64,000 bases of DNA from Rachycentron canadum. Its lineage: Eukaryota; Chordata; Actinopteri; Carangiformes; Rachycentridae. Shown here piece by piece: positions 36,780 to 49,900 of the stretch. The position numbers and the translations under genes were made by a program. Location: assembly GCA_038496675.1 (NCBI GenBank), contig CM076660.1, positions 9,587,960-9,651,959 on the forward strand, in the 5' to 3' direction. Each line of letters opens with the position of its first letter. Within the stretch, counting starts at the first letter, position 1. The notes below the pieces were generated by a model. The model worked only from the letters and a program-made list of their open reading frames with translations. It did no database searches and had not been told where the DNA came from.

Positions 36780-39700
36780 CTTGGAGAGGCAAAAAGGAAA
36801 ATCACAGGAACTGTGAGAGGATATTCACATAAAAGAGAATATTGCATGATGTAAGACGTGGGTATTAATAATGAAACCGATGCTGTGCCGTTGTGCCCTG
36901 ATGTTAGTGGCATATTTGCACAGCTGTGAGTTAATGGGTGCATGTGAGGACTGTGTGTGTGTTTCTGCAGAAAACTATGTCTAGAATACCAATGAGCACC
37001 ACAGTAATTAAGACCAACAAAAGAAATCAATGATGTTTTTCTTTTGACTTGATGCGATTTCAATCAGCCCATTTCATGAAGATTGATGCAGTTCTGGGAA
37101 GCAAACGACACATATTAAACAAAAGAGATTCACAGTATTTTGACACATGGTTATCGCTATGCCTCATCAACTTTCAGTAAACCAGTTTGAACTCTGCACA
37201 TGTTCCCTGCTCCCACACTTGTAAATCAGATACAGTGTGTGTAAGAGAGGAAGGGAGTGCACATGTGGGAAATGGGTCAAAGTACAACATGTTGCCTGTA
37301 GGTAGAGTCAGAGAGTGTGAGAGAAGTGGACTAAAACAGAGTGCAATCCTTTTTTTTTTTTTTTAAACCAAAGAAATTGTTTAAAATCTTTTATTGCCGG
37401 CAGGCCCAACAGAAATAGAACTCACATCCATTTCTTGACAGCTTCATTGATATATAATACTGCAGTAAGGAGATGAGCATTATGAGCAATAATCAACTCA
37501 CAAGTTTTAGGAGATATAGCTGACTGACTGGTCCAACTTTGCTGCTGGACTTATTCAGTACACAGTGGATGTTTTTCCAAAACCAGAATTTTGGAGCGAA
37601 AACTGATCTTGCAAGATTAAGGTTGGATTTGTGAGGCTACAGGATTACATGCCCCTCTACAGGTTGAGAAACTATTAAACTGTCACAATCCTGAGAGGAA
37701 CGCTTCCAAAAAGGCATGGTAGCCAATCTAAAATATGACTAGATAAATCTCAGCGTTATTAATTTTTACAAAACTCTAAAGATTTGCAGAATTGTGAATG
37801 TACAATTAAGAACAGAAAGTACAGAACGTTTGTTAAAAGATTATAAAGATATTTTATTTTGGAAATGCTCATCTACCAAACTACCTCATTAGTTATTCTA
37901 TGGTCGCTATTCTGAAATGTACAACCATTTAATTCAGTGGATTTGATTATGTAATTATGTAATATAAATTCTGTTTGATGTCAGAAGCATTTCCATGGAA
38001 ACATAAAACAGAAAAATATATAATACATATGAGACGTTCTTGTGTATAGGAGTTTGTTCCATATCTGAACTCAAGGTCAAGGGATAATTGGAATTCTATT
38101 TGTACACATTGTAAAGCTCTCTGACACAGAATATCTTTCTTCTTCCCTTCTGGTAAACCATAAAACTGTAATCCATGATGTTCCTAAAACACAAGATTTC
38201 TTCACTCTGGTATAGCACTGATAGTTGCCAAGTGCGGAGTGTGACAAAGAGACAGAGAAGCAAAGAGAAAAAAAAAGATGCTGCAGTGTGATCAAAGAAT
38301 TAGAAAATCCTTCAATTCTCTTCAGGCTTCGTTAGTGTAGTAGAGACATTTCTTTAAGGGATGGCACTCTGCAGTATAACAATCTTATCTGTGTGACAGA
38401 AAGGAGGGTAAAAATGTAGCAAGGTGATATAAAATGTATATGGGCTTGAAGAAGGGATAGAAAAAACAATAGATAAGGTTTGTAAAAACCCTTAGAACCA
38501 TGACAGGGGGAAGTGCTGAGAGAGGGGTGATCTAGCAGCTGGTCAACCCAACAGTAAGCTCAATCAACACTTAGTTACTAAATGTGCCCTATCTGTGAGT
38601 GAGGCACTGCTTCCTCCTGTAGTATCACTGCCCATGTGTAAGGTCAAAGTTCATTTGAGTATTGAAGATTTATGCTGAAATAGGTATTTGGTCCTTAAGG
38701 TGCATTTGTTTTTTTTGTTTTTTTTGTTTTGTTTTTTTGCTTTAAATTGTGTCCAAAACGCTGCAGAATAACTACAAAGTTTTACTTTTTTCTTGCAGTA
38801 AAAGATCAAGCTTTGAGCGCACATTGCATGCATTGCCTGTGTGGCATGTGGAGCACTCTATGTATATGCACTGATCCGATACACAAGCTATTTTTGATAA
38901 TGACAACAGGCTCGGTTGGCTTCTTCCTGGTCAAATCCCAGAGGGATCAGCTCCTCTTTCCTTTATCCACTGCTCTGGATTTCAACAGACCCACTTTTAC
39001 ACAGAGAGGATGGGCATTAACTGATGGATATATGCATGTGGTCTTGGTGTGAATATTCAAGTGTGAGGGGGTGGTGGGGGCTACATGTAAGTGTGTTTAC
39101 GTGTGTGTGAAACAACATTACACTAACTGCACACTATCAATATGTCTGGCATGGGAGTAAGTGCATGCAGGTTCATCTCTGTGGGTGTTGAGTGGGTTTA
39201 CATACGCTTGTGGATGAATATTATGAGCCGGTGCAGATGGATATCTGTATGTAAATTTGCTTTTTATATCAGTGTATTTGAAGCAACGCACAACCACTAA
39301 TTATGTTCCATTGTTAAGGTTTAGAAAGCACAAACATAAAAAATGGTTATGGAGTTACAGTTAAAAATGCAAAATTCACAATCATTTTATTGGTTTGTGT
39401 ATGTGTGTCATGGTTCATCGCATGTTGCAACCAGTGAAAGATGGAATAAAACTGACAAGCGAACAGACAACTTATAGTTGCTCATAAAATATTTTACAAC
39501 ATCTGTAAATATGACACTGAATTCTTAGCATTTAGTGGGAAATCAACACTTCAAATCATTCTCTCCCACTTCCTGGTTATAACAGTTTATATTCCAACTT
39601 GATGAACTGATGAAAATATAGTCACTGTGACTTTCTCCACAGTCAATAAAAATGCTCAAAAATTCTGTAAAACATATCACATCTCCTTGGAATGATAAAA

Positions 39701-40891
39701 TGGTTGCCCAGGGAGAAAATAAAGTTTAAGACTAAATATTGAGAATGAAAAATTGTTTTTGTATTTGACCAAAGTGATAGAAGACACTTGTTAGATGAAG
39801 AAAACAGCATCTAAAGTGCAAACTCCTACTGATTAACAGGTGGAAAAAAAGACTTTTTAACTTTTTTTTTTTTTTTGTGTATGGAAGGCTGTGACTGTTA
39901 GCAACTAGTATGCAAGAACACATGCACATTAGCAATACACTTTCCTGCTGACTGCAGAGGCTTTTAAACACAAATAAGAGTGTATCAAAGACGTCAAATG
40001 TGATGTTAAATAAAACTGACATCTACTGATCATGATGGGGGTCTCTCAGTTTCACGCTATTATTAAATGTAGCAATGTGTCAGCAAATGGTGGGGGAAAC
40101 GACGACTGATAACTGGTGTAAATGTGCAATTTAAAAAAAAAAAATGGCCGTGTGAATATTATTCAAGGAAGAAAATGCATTCAGCACATTTGCCAGGCAT
40201 CAATGGTGCACTGTGTTTTGGTTAGAAGCAAATAAATGTAAACATAAACCTCATTTCACATAGAAACCTTACGTTACTGCGTGGTACATGACATCTTTAG
40301 CGGTCAGCTCTCTAGCCTCAGCTTGAAAGTCATAATTCAGTCTAGTTATTAGGACACTTGGGTGGGGGGTGGGGGGCAGTACCAATTCTTGAAATGCACA
40401 ACTTTAATCAGGGTGTTTCTTCACCCAGCAGTGATCACCAAGCTGATGATTATACCTGTGGCTGGGCTTATAAATGAAGTTTGCTTCTTTCTATCACTCT
40501 CTGTTTTCCTTTATTTCCTCCTACAGCTATTTTTCCGCTAATTTCCTGCACCACGCACCGCATCGCCTACTCACACACACCACTGACAATGGATGCAACA
40601 GCCTCTACACTCACTGATAAACACCCCCTTCCCATTTGTTGTTTACAGTCGTATCTTTGATTCATTAAATTAACCATTTAACTTGTGTTGCTGTGAGGTT
40701 TCCATTCCTGCCTTTACCTGACAGACAGTCATAACAGGCCGTAGTGTTTTAAATCGTGACTGAGGGATGGCTATTTCGATTCCCAGTGATACAACATTGC
40801 CCCCCTCCCCCCCACCCTTTTTCTCTGTGTAATGAAGAGTCTTCCCTCCTACATATTTGGTGAAAGCAGTCATTTTCCATGATGCATCCCT

Positions 40892-40951
<60 letters not shown>

Positions 40952-43900
40952 GTAACTCTCTCTCATGCACACACACACACACAAAAGACAAAAATGAACC
41001 ACACTGGCCCCCCACATCCATCTCTCCATCTTGCCTCTGAAAAATGGACTGGGTCAGACTTCTCAGCCCCCACTCCATGTCACTGTGGTGGCTGCCCTCC
41101 TTCTTGTGAGCCTGTGGTGATCTGCTGGATATTCCCTTAATCTATGGCTCTTACATAATCTGTAGCAACATCGTTCACAGAGCCACTGGCTGTCTCCTCG
41201 TGTCACTCTCTGTGGTTATCACACAGTTACAGGGCAGAATAGAAGACTGGGAAAGAGGGATGGATAGATATACTGTAGATGGATGGATGGATAAGACACT
41301 GTATAGAGTGAGGAGCGAATTGTATGGATGTAAGGGTCATAATTTGCTGCAGATTACACGTGTGCCTATTTAGGTGCCCATGTAAGTGTTGGAGTGTGCG
41401 CTGCAGATTATGTGTGGATGTGTGTACTCGTGTGGGAATGTGACGACAAGCGTGGATAAAGCGGAGATTGTGGTGGTTCAGTGTGTGTATATGTGGTCAG
41501 CACATTCAAGCAAAGAGAGAGGGATAGAGGCAAAAGAGGAGATGGCCAAGATGTGTGTGTGTGTGAGTGACAGGAGGAGAGTGTGTGTTTGCGTGTGAAG
41601 AGAGAACAGAGGGCTCACATGAAGAGCACAGCAGGGGACTGGAGAGAAGGAGCAGAAGAAGAGGATAATGCTAAATGTTGGTGCATTTTTTGTGTGTGTG
41701 CATGGGGGGGAAGAAGGGAATGAGGGATGGAGGCATGTACAAATGTGATGTGAGTGAGATTATAATTTTCTCTGGGATGAGTCAGAGGATAAAAGAGAGA
41801 TTGTATATAATGTGCATTGTTTACATTGCACATTTGTGATCGCAAATAAGCAAATGGGTGAACAGGAGGGAGAAGAGATATCGCAGAAGGAACTTAAGAG
41901 CAAGTCAGAGAGTAAACTAAAATTTCTGTGTAAATCTCCTGCTCTCCTGTGTAAGTCAGTGCTATGTGGATAGAAAAACCCCCCTGAAAAAGCTGGCTGG
42001 GACCAACACTCAGACCAGTGCCACCTCATTCATCAACACATTTCCAAAACATCTTAATGAAGATTTCAGTGCACAATAGAGAGGAGAGAACAAATTGTTC
42101 AGCAGACTGACCTACTACCAACTCAGAGTAAAACACAATGAACCGGAGAGTGAAGGTGGTTGCTGTATGAAACCACAAATGTCATCAGATGATGACGACG
42201 ATGAAGATGACAAAAAAAAAAAAAAAAAAAAAAATCTGCCTTGTTATGTTTCTGTTGCATGTCCAGGAGCACAACACAAGACAGACAGATAATAGCTAAC
42301 CTGTCAACATACACCTATCTTTAAGAGCATACACACTATATGAATAATGTATAAAATCAGCACACATGTATGTGTGTGGTCAGACAAACACAAGTGATAT
42401 AATTTCTATTATACCCCATATGCTTTTGCTTCATGTGTCAGACTAATTAAGCAAAATCAAATTGGAATTGAATAAAACCAATTGAAATTGAATAAAACAA
42501 ATTGAAATTGAAATAGTTATTTAGAGGAAAAGGATGGATTCAGATAGAAAGAGGGACAAAGAGGGAGAGAAGCTTAGCAAGAGACTAAGTGAGCAGATCA
42601 AACCACAAAGATGAAAGGCAGGACATCAGTGTGAAATAGAACTAGATATAAAGGGAGTTGACAGTGACAGTTTATATATACATTCAGAAAAGTGCTCAAG
42701 CTCAGTATCAAACACCACACTGGCAATATTCTGTTGTTTTGGTTAACTTTTGCAAAAACAGCAAACCTTCCTCTGTGAATAACTCATTATCATTACTAAG
42801 CATAATATTAAGTCATACACATGCTCTTGAGATCTCCACATCCAAGTTACTGGTTCCAGTGCAACCAATAACATAATGTAAATTGTGATCACTCATTGTG
42901 TAGTCTCAACAAAAAAAAAAGTTTAGCTTTAAAATAGTCTGATCCAACTCAAGCATGAAGCTTGTGCTGATACTAAACCACCATTTTATATAGATGCTTC
43001 ATTGCATTTTAATATACAAGTAGTGGTACAGAAGTGTGGTTGGTTAGCTTCCTAAAGCTGCCTCAATATGCCTTTTAGACATTTTATGATGGTAAATCAT
43101 TTTGAAACATTACATAGACAAATGCATTTTATTGTGTGTTTGATATAGTAACAGAGAACTGTCAGCTATGGAGTTGAAATCCCTGTGTAGAGTTATGCTG
43201 TTTTAGCAGCTCGGTTTTGATTTATGAGAACCCCCCCCCCCCCAAAAAAAAAAAAACAAAAAAAACAGAAACACATCGAGTGGAGTGATTTGATGAGGAA
43301 CTGCAGAAGGATGTAATTAGGCCACGTGAGGCCTTTTGCCTTTCCTGTGAGTGCAGCATCTGCTCTGATCACTATTTATCACAGAAGCTCACTGCAATTC
43401 ATAACACACCAGTAATCCTACCACGGCCTGTGACCTATAAGACAAGTTGAAAGTAATTGTGTTGTTATGAGGTTAATGCATTGCAACGCCGCATTTTAAT
43501 AAACCTTCTAAACATTATTAATATTTGCACAAACCTAAAAGGGATGGTTGTAGTTGTAGTTCAGAACTGATGCAAAGTGACATTGTCTTTCACATAGAAA
43601 CATGATCTTTATCTGTCCCACACAGGGAAGTTTACAGAGTTTGGGTATCTGAATTGGTACCAGGAGAGAAAAAGTGTTTCCATTCTATCGGTCATCCTCT
43701 TTGACTGATCACAAATTACATGGAGCTTGGGAATTAGAAACCTGTATTCTCTGTTGACAGAGAAAACCTGTATATCAAAAACCCAAAGGGAGAAACTGAT
43801 TTTATAAGAAAGTTAAAGCTTCACCTGATTCTTAAGCAGACAGGTTATAAATATTGAGCCTGACCACATTTACTGATGCAAACCAGCACAACAAGTGTGA

Positions 43901-46900
43901 AAGAGAGGACTTACAGAGGAAACCTCTCCATCATTCCCTGTGGCCGCAGTTGGAGCTGCAGCTGCAGCCGCTGCCTCCTGCGCCGCTGCCTTCATAGCTG
44001 CCGCCTTTCGCGTCTCCCGGTTGGCTTGCAGGGTGGAGAAGTAGTTGACAGCCGCAAACTCAATCAGGGCAGAGAAGACGAAGGCAAAGCAAACGGCAAT
44101 GAACCAGTCCATGGCCGTCGCGTAAGAAACTTTAGGGAGGGAGTGGCGGGCACTGATACTGAGTGTTGTCATGGTCAAGACAGTGGTGATACCTGCATGG
44201 AGGGCGGAGACAGAAGTTAGAAAGATGCTGTTTGTGATTGTTGTGGTGACATGTTAGTTTGCAACTTTTTTCCATTGCATTATTACATTTTGTAAAATAC
44301 TTATTTGTTTTACTGTGGAGTGTTATATGATAAAAATCAATACTACTCTCATGTCTGTGCATTAAATATGGATGTACAGCCAGGAGGTGGTGAGGTTAGC
44401 TTTGCATAAAAATTTAAACCATGAGAGTGAAACAGCATATATACTAATGTAACGCCGCAGAAAACCACAAGTTGTTGTCTTCTGAACACGATCCTTAATG
44501 TTTCAGGGTATTATGAACCAGTAAAACATGCCACACCCCTGCACAGATTAGGCAGATACATGGATATAGAATACATGGATGGACAATGGTTGTTCACATC
44601 TTTACTTGAGACTTTTATACTCTGATAAACATGAAGTGTGTTGTTTATAAATGTGTATGTGTATGTATGTGTATAGATTTTTGTATTTCTCTTATTTCTA
44701 AGTGCTTAGGAAATATTTGTCAGTGAATAACAATGCAGAGGCTTGATTATGAGAGACCACTGTAATCAGTTTGATTTGGACACACATTACTCCAGATGCA
44801 CACACACAAAAAGAAACCTCTAGGAACTATTCACCATTCGGGCTGTCATTTTAATATATCCTCTCAGAGTCTTTTCCACATGGATGAAATCTATCAGGTC
44901 TTCTTAACAAAGTCATTTCATCATTTCAGTAGGAAACAAACAGGAGCATATCTTTGGAATTTGTCATTTTAAATCTTTTAAATATTACCATCTGCCAAAT
45001 AATGCCTGTGATCACCTCAGCATTGTAGTGATGACAGCAGCTGAAGCAACCAGTGTTACAGGAATGATACAAAGCTAGGCCCCTAGTAAGGTCTTTGCAA
45101 GTGCTATGGTCATTGACATAAATTGAAAGTTGTGAGCACTATAGTGTTTATATCCCAAGATATTGTCGTATTCCTTTAATCATTTTACTGAAATGACACA
45201 TTTTGAGACTGAAATTAAACTTTTAGAGTCAATGCCAGCTGAAACATTGTTAAGAGAAAAGTGGCAAAACGTAACATTTACGCATTAAATATTTATAGTA
45301 TAACACTGATTATAAATGTCAGTGTCAGATGACAAAAGACTAAGACGCTGTGTATCACAGTGTATACACAACAGATTTTTCAAATGTTGGACACAGCTCT
45401 GTTTCATGGCATATAACTAGAATGTCAGGCCATGTGCCATTTCAGCTCAGTGAGGTTTGCCAAAAAGTCACTTCAGGGGATGCTAATCTGTCCGTAAGCA
45501 GACTAACCCGTGCCCCCGCACTGGCACACAAATAAAAGAGACCAAGTATCTGTAAACATTCTCCAGAAAGCCATCCAGTAAGATGACCAGACAAAAGCCA
45601 CAAAGCATTTGTTAACATTTACTTATCTGTCAAGAATGTCACAATTGGCTATGGCTAAGACAACCGAAAGCTTGAAAAAGGTGAAAGATAATACATAAAA
45701 GAAAGAAACATGTGTATGTATAAATGGATAGATTGGATGGGGAAAGCAACGTGGTTTTTGATATCTCTGTTAGTTGAAGTGAGACTGCACCATGCCTTTT
45801 AGCAGTAGTTCCTCTAACCTTGTGGCCATGGCTGCAAATGAAAGCAGAGACTGGCAGGATCCCTTTGAGCACAACCTTAAAGTATAGAAAACTAAGAAAA
45901 AAACACTATATAGATCTGAGGCCATTCATAACTTCTCTGGGATACATGACAGTTTGAAATTAGTTTGGGCCACACAAAAAGTCAGTGGCAGGTGCATTTT
46001 AGAGACTCCTTTGAAGTGTCAAACTATCAAAACACCCCCCCCCAAAAAAAAAAAAAAAAATGAAGTTGAATTTTGCCGCCAGAAATCGCAATCACTGGGT
46101 GATGATTTTCCGCTTTCTTGCTTAAATTCCATCCTTATTAAGTCAGATAAAGATGCTGACAATGAACATCTCCTTTAATGGCCCGTTAACAAAGCACATA
46201 TCTAATTCACTTTCATCAAGCTAAAGCAAGCAGGAAAAAGGGGCCATTGAACACTGGTGTCCACGTTTTTACCAAATGTGCGCTAGTTGTGTGCATTTCA
46301 TTAGCAGCCTGGGATCTCATGGGGGATTTAAAGCACCTAATAATGTCTCAAACACATGTTCTACACACCACTTCAGCAGGGAAAGATAACAACTCTAAAA
46401 TGCAACCTCCCCCAGTAGCCAACCATTGCGGGCTGTCTCAAACTCAAGCACAAGTTAAATGATTGCAAAGGGGAGGAGGGACATGGGATGAAAGCCTGTC
46501 AGGGTAGGAGGGAGAGGAAGGAGAAAGAGAAAGAAAGAACAAGTGTAGGAGGGAGGGAGATGAAGTATAAAGACAGGATAGAAATTAAATGCTTGGGGCA
46601 TTTATGTGCTTTTATAGGGAAAAAAGCAAGGTACAAATTAGGCCACACTCAATTAAGTCTGTGAGACTTGTGCTCAAGGGACTTTGAGCTCTTAGAGAGG
46701 TTGTTGACAATCCAGCGCACAGCAATGTCTTCATATACTGTCAGGGTGGAGCACATCCATATAGCAATTTTCTCTTCTCTTGTCTTCTCTTCTCTTCTCT
46801 TCTCTTCTCAGCAACTACATACTGTAAGTCCAAGTACTTTAAGAGTTCATCGGAAAGTTCATAGGAAAGTACACTTTAAATTTAGAAACAAGCTATATCA

Positions 46901-49900
46901 CAATTTGAATATGAAGCTTGGCCTTTCATAATAAAAAATTCAGTATGCCGTGTCAGATTTTTCTATTTAACCTCTTTAAAAAGACCCCACATACCTTGCG
47001 ATCACCCAGAGTTCCTCTTCAGCAACAGCCATCCGGAGAATAAGCTTTTTTTTTTTTTTTTAAACCATATACCCAATATTGAGAGAAAGGAAAACAGCAT
47101 GACAAGTGAGGTTAATGAGTTGCCACAGATGTGCTTTCCACATGGGGCCTTGACTTCCACCGTAACACTAATGATCGGGATCTATTCTCTGAAGAAGTGC
47201 ACAAGCTCGATGGAGCGCTGGCTTACTTCCAAAGATGACTGCAGACCACAGAACCGTGATCTACAAGGACCAGCAGTGTCACTCCGATCAGCTGCGGCTT
47301 GTTGAAATTGAACACAAGGACGAATGGAAATTAACACACACATACCCCCCCAATATTTTGTCTCAGTCTTTTTTGTCTCTCTCTCGTTCCTCTTGCTATC
47401 TCTCTCTTCCTGTCTTTGTTTAGTGTCTCTCACCCTCTCTGCTCCTGAGGCTAGAGCTTGGTGGCAACTGTAGCGTGATGTAATGTGAGCAAGCGGAACC
47501 TGTGAGTGCTCGGATAAGGGCCAAGTAAACATCCTCCCCCTCTCGGCCCTTGCATGACCAATTTCAAAAAGATATTTATTCCCAATTAATTGTGATCCAC
47601 CACAGCGGAGGAGGAATAGAGATAATGAAGACAGGTTAAATCGTATTGTGATGACTGTGTCTGTCTTTGTTTTCTTGCAGAAGGTTGTATTTTAAGGGCC
47701 ACTTGGTGCAGCTGAAACCAATCAGAGGGCTGTAAATGCAGAAAAGTATGCTTGCTCAGAGTTCTCAAAGCTAGAGTCACATTGGGGTTAAGGAGTGGGT
47801 ATTGAGTCAATAAATAAAGATTTAATTTGAGTTTTTGATACTTGAAGAAAACAAAGTTGAGACCTGAAAAGCTAATGAAAACAAAAAACTTTTTGCGGCA
47901 CATAAAACTAAGACTCACCAGACACTACAGCACAATGGATAATGCATTTGACTCACACCTTTAAAAATTCTGTTAAATTAATTGACCTGATTTACAGTTC
48001 CCCCAACATTTTCCTTTTTTTTTTCTTTTTTTTTCTTTCAATGATTGCAATCATGCAAAATGGCAACTGAGAATAACTGCTTTCTCCACAAAAAAAAGAG
48101 TCTTGATTAACTGCGAGACTCTTTTTATTTAATATTTTGGCAGCCGAAATGAAAACTTTCTAAACAATTCCATTAAAACAGTAATGAAATGAGCAGCATG
48201 TGTCCTCCTCCGTTCCATTTAAAATATTTGAAAATTGACATGAAATTTACAGCGTGAGTTAAGTGAGAAAGATATCTTACCAAACACTGTCCGAGCTGGA
48301 ACGGATTCCTTATTAATCCAGAATGAGACTTGGGCCAGGATAACAGTCATGATACAGGGAATGTAGGTCTGAATCAGGAAGAAGCCCATTTTTCTTTGTA
48401 GGTGGAAGTGGACGGTCATGATCACATATTCACCTGAGACAAAAAAACATCAATTTTGTCTTTCCATTGGCTGCAAATCAGAAATTCACTGACAAAAAAT
48501 TGTGGCACTGACGATAATTATTGCTTTGTTAGTATCAGGTGCAGAAACTAAACAATGCTGTAAAAACTGCATCATAATAACTGCCGATCAGACTCAATCA
48601 TTTAGCCCCAAACTTTGAAAACGTGAATAAAGTAACCTGAGAGTATTATAATCTCACCACTAGGGCTGGACTGGATCCAGCACAGTCCTGAGCACATGTC
48701 TGAGTGTCTTTGCTCACCTGTATTGGACTTTAGCCTCTCGCTCGACACCGTCTGACCGATGAGGTCGTACTGCAGCAAACTGGATGATTCCTGTGGCACC
48801 TCAACAGAAGATAGAGGACCTTTCTTCCATGTGTACACAATCTCACTGATGGGGTAAGCATCTAGACAGGACGGATAAAGAACTTAAGTTTAAACTTGGG
48901 CATCCACCATTTCACTGAAGTGTCCTTTGTGTTCTTTCTTTCTTTTTACAATAATGTAGGCCATAAAATGTGAAGAAACTCTGACACTTTGAAAGAATAA
49001 CAGGCAAAGGGGTGGGTGGTATGGTGTGCACTCCCAAAAGTAAAAACATTAAACTGAAACATTATCCTTATCCTTGACTTGATTACGCATATTTTTTTGA
49101 GAGCAAGTCTATCAATCATGAGAACAGGAACAAATCGCTTGAGTTATTGCTGGTACAAAATGATGAGTGTTACAAATAACCTTTAAATTAGATTTTTTTT
49201 TTTGCATTCATATACACTTTACACATATTGAATGAGGAACTTTTGGCATAGATGTTTTTTAAAAAGGAAACAGGGAGAACAGCCACATATTATATTGCAG
49301 CCTGTAGAACATATAATAAAAGCATTAAAGTCATAATGACTTGGTTCCGTCAGGTACATTCAAGGTAAGCTATGTTTGATCAACTTTCACAGTCTATACC
49401 CTCCTTTTATGACAATCAAAACCATCCTTAATTCTGCTCTTGAGAAAGGTGTGTCTAGACAAACATGAGCCAAGGTCCAATTTTCAGACGTGCTGATCTT
49501 CCGAATCATACAATGATATCTAAGGATGATAATAAATCCCTGCAGCGAGCGTGTAATTACCCTCCCCGCTTGTATACCGCATTTTCTCCTACGCACTGCA
49601 ATAACATGTGTTAATGAGTGAAACTACAACATGCGTTTTACATAACACAGTAATGATAAGGTATGTGGGCTGCAATGTAAAGTGTGACTGTTATCCACCT
49701 TTACTCTTGATTTACTCTGCACAAGCAAGGTTTTGAACACCTTATTTTCCAAATTTCAGATTTTTGTTTGTTTTCCAGAGCTGTACCCCATAGGAACCCT
49801 GTATGTAGCCTACTGAAATACTGAAGTGCCTAGTTGTTACTCCCATGATCCCCCACTGAACCTACATTTATGTACCAGCAGGAGGTGATAACTATTCTAT

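Larger units (their letters stand above)
36780..43914 (-). other. gabra6 intron 8 (largest intron)
   Basis: About 7.1 kb of AT-rich non-coding DNA with poly-T/poly-A runs, a CT/AG microsatellite at 40896-40949 and a minisatellite near 42458-42514. Open frames here are low-complexity or lack family signatures; none is supported as coding. Confidence 0.8.

Noticed and set aside
36447..36816. Plus-strand frames of 72 and 80 codons
   Set aside because: They are antisense to the terminal gabra6 exon.
43876..44220. Plus-strand frame of 114 codons
   Set aside because: It is the antisense shadow of gabra6 exon 8.
47170..47310. GC-richer patch in gabra6 intron 7 open in several frames
   Set aside because: No coherent acceptor and donor pair, and neither strand gives a recognisable protein; inserting it into gabra6 would disrupt the M2-M3 junction.
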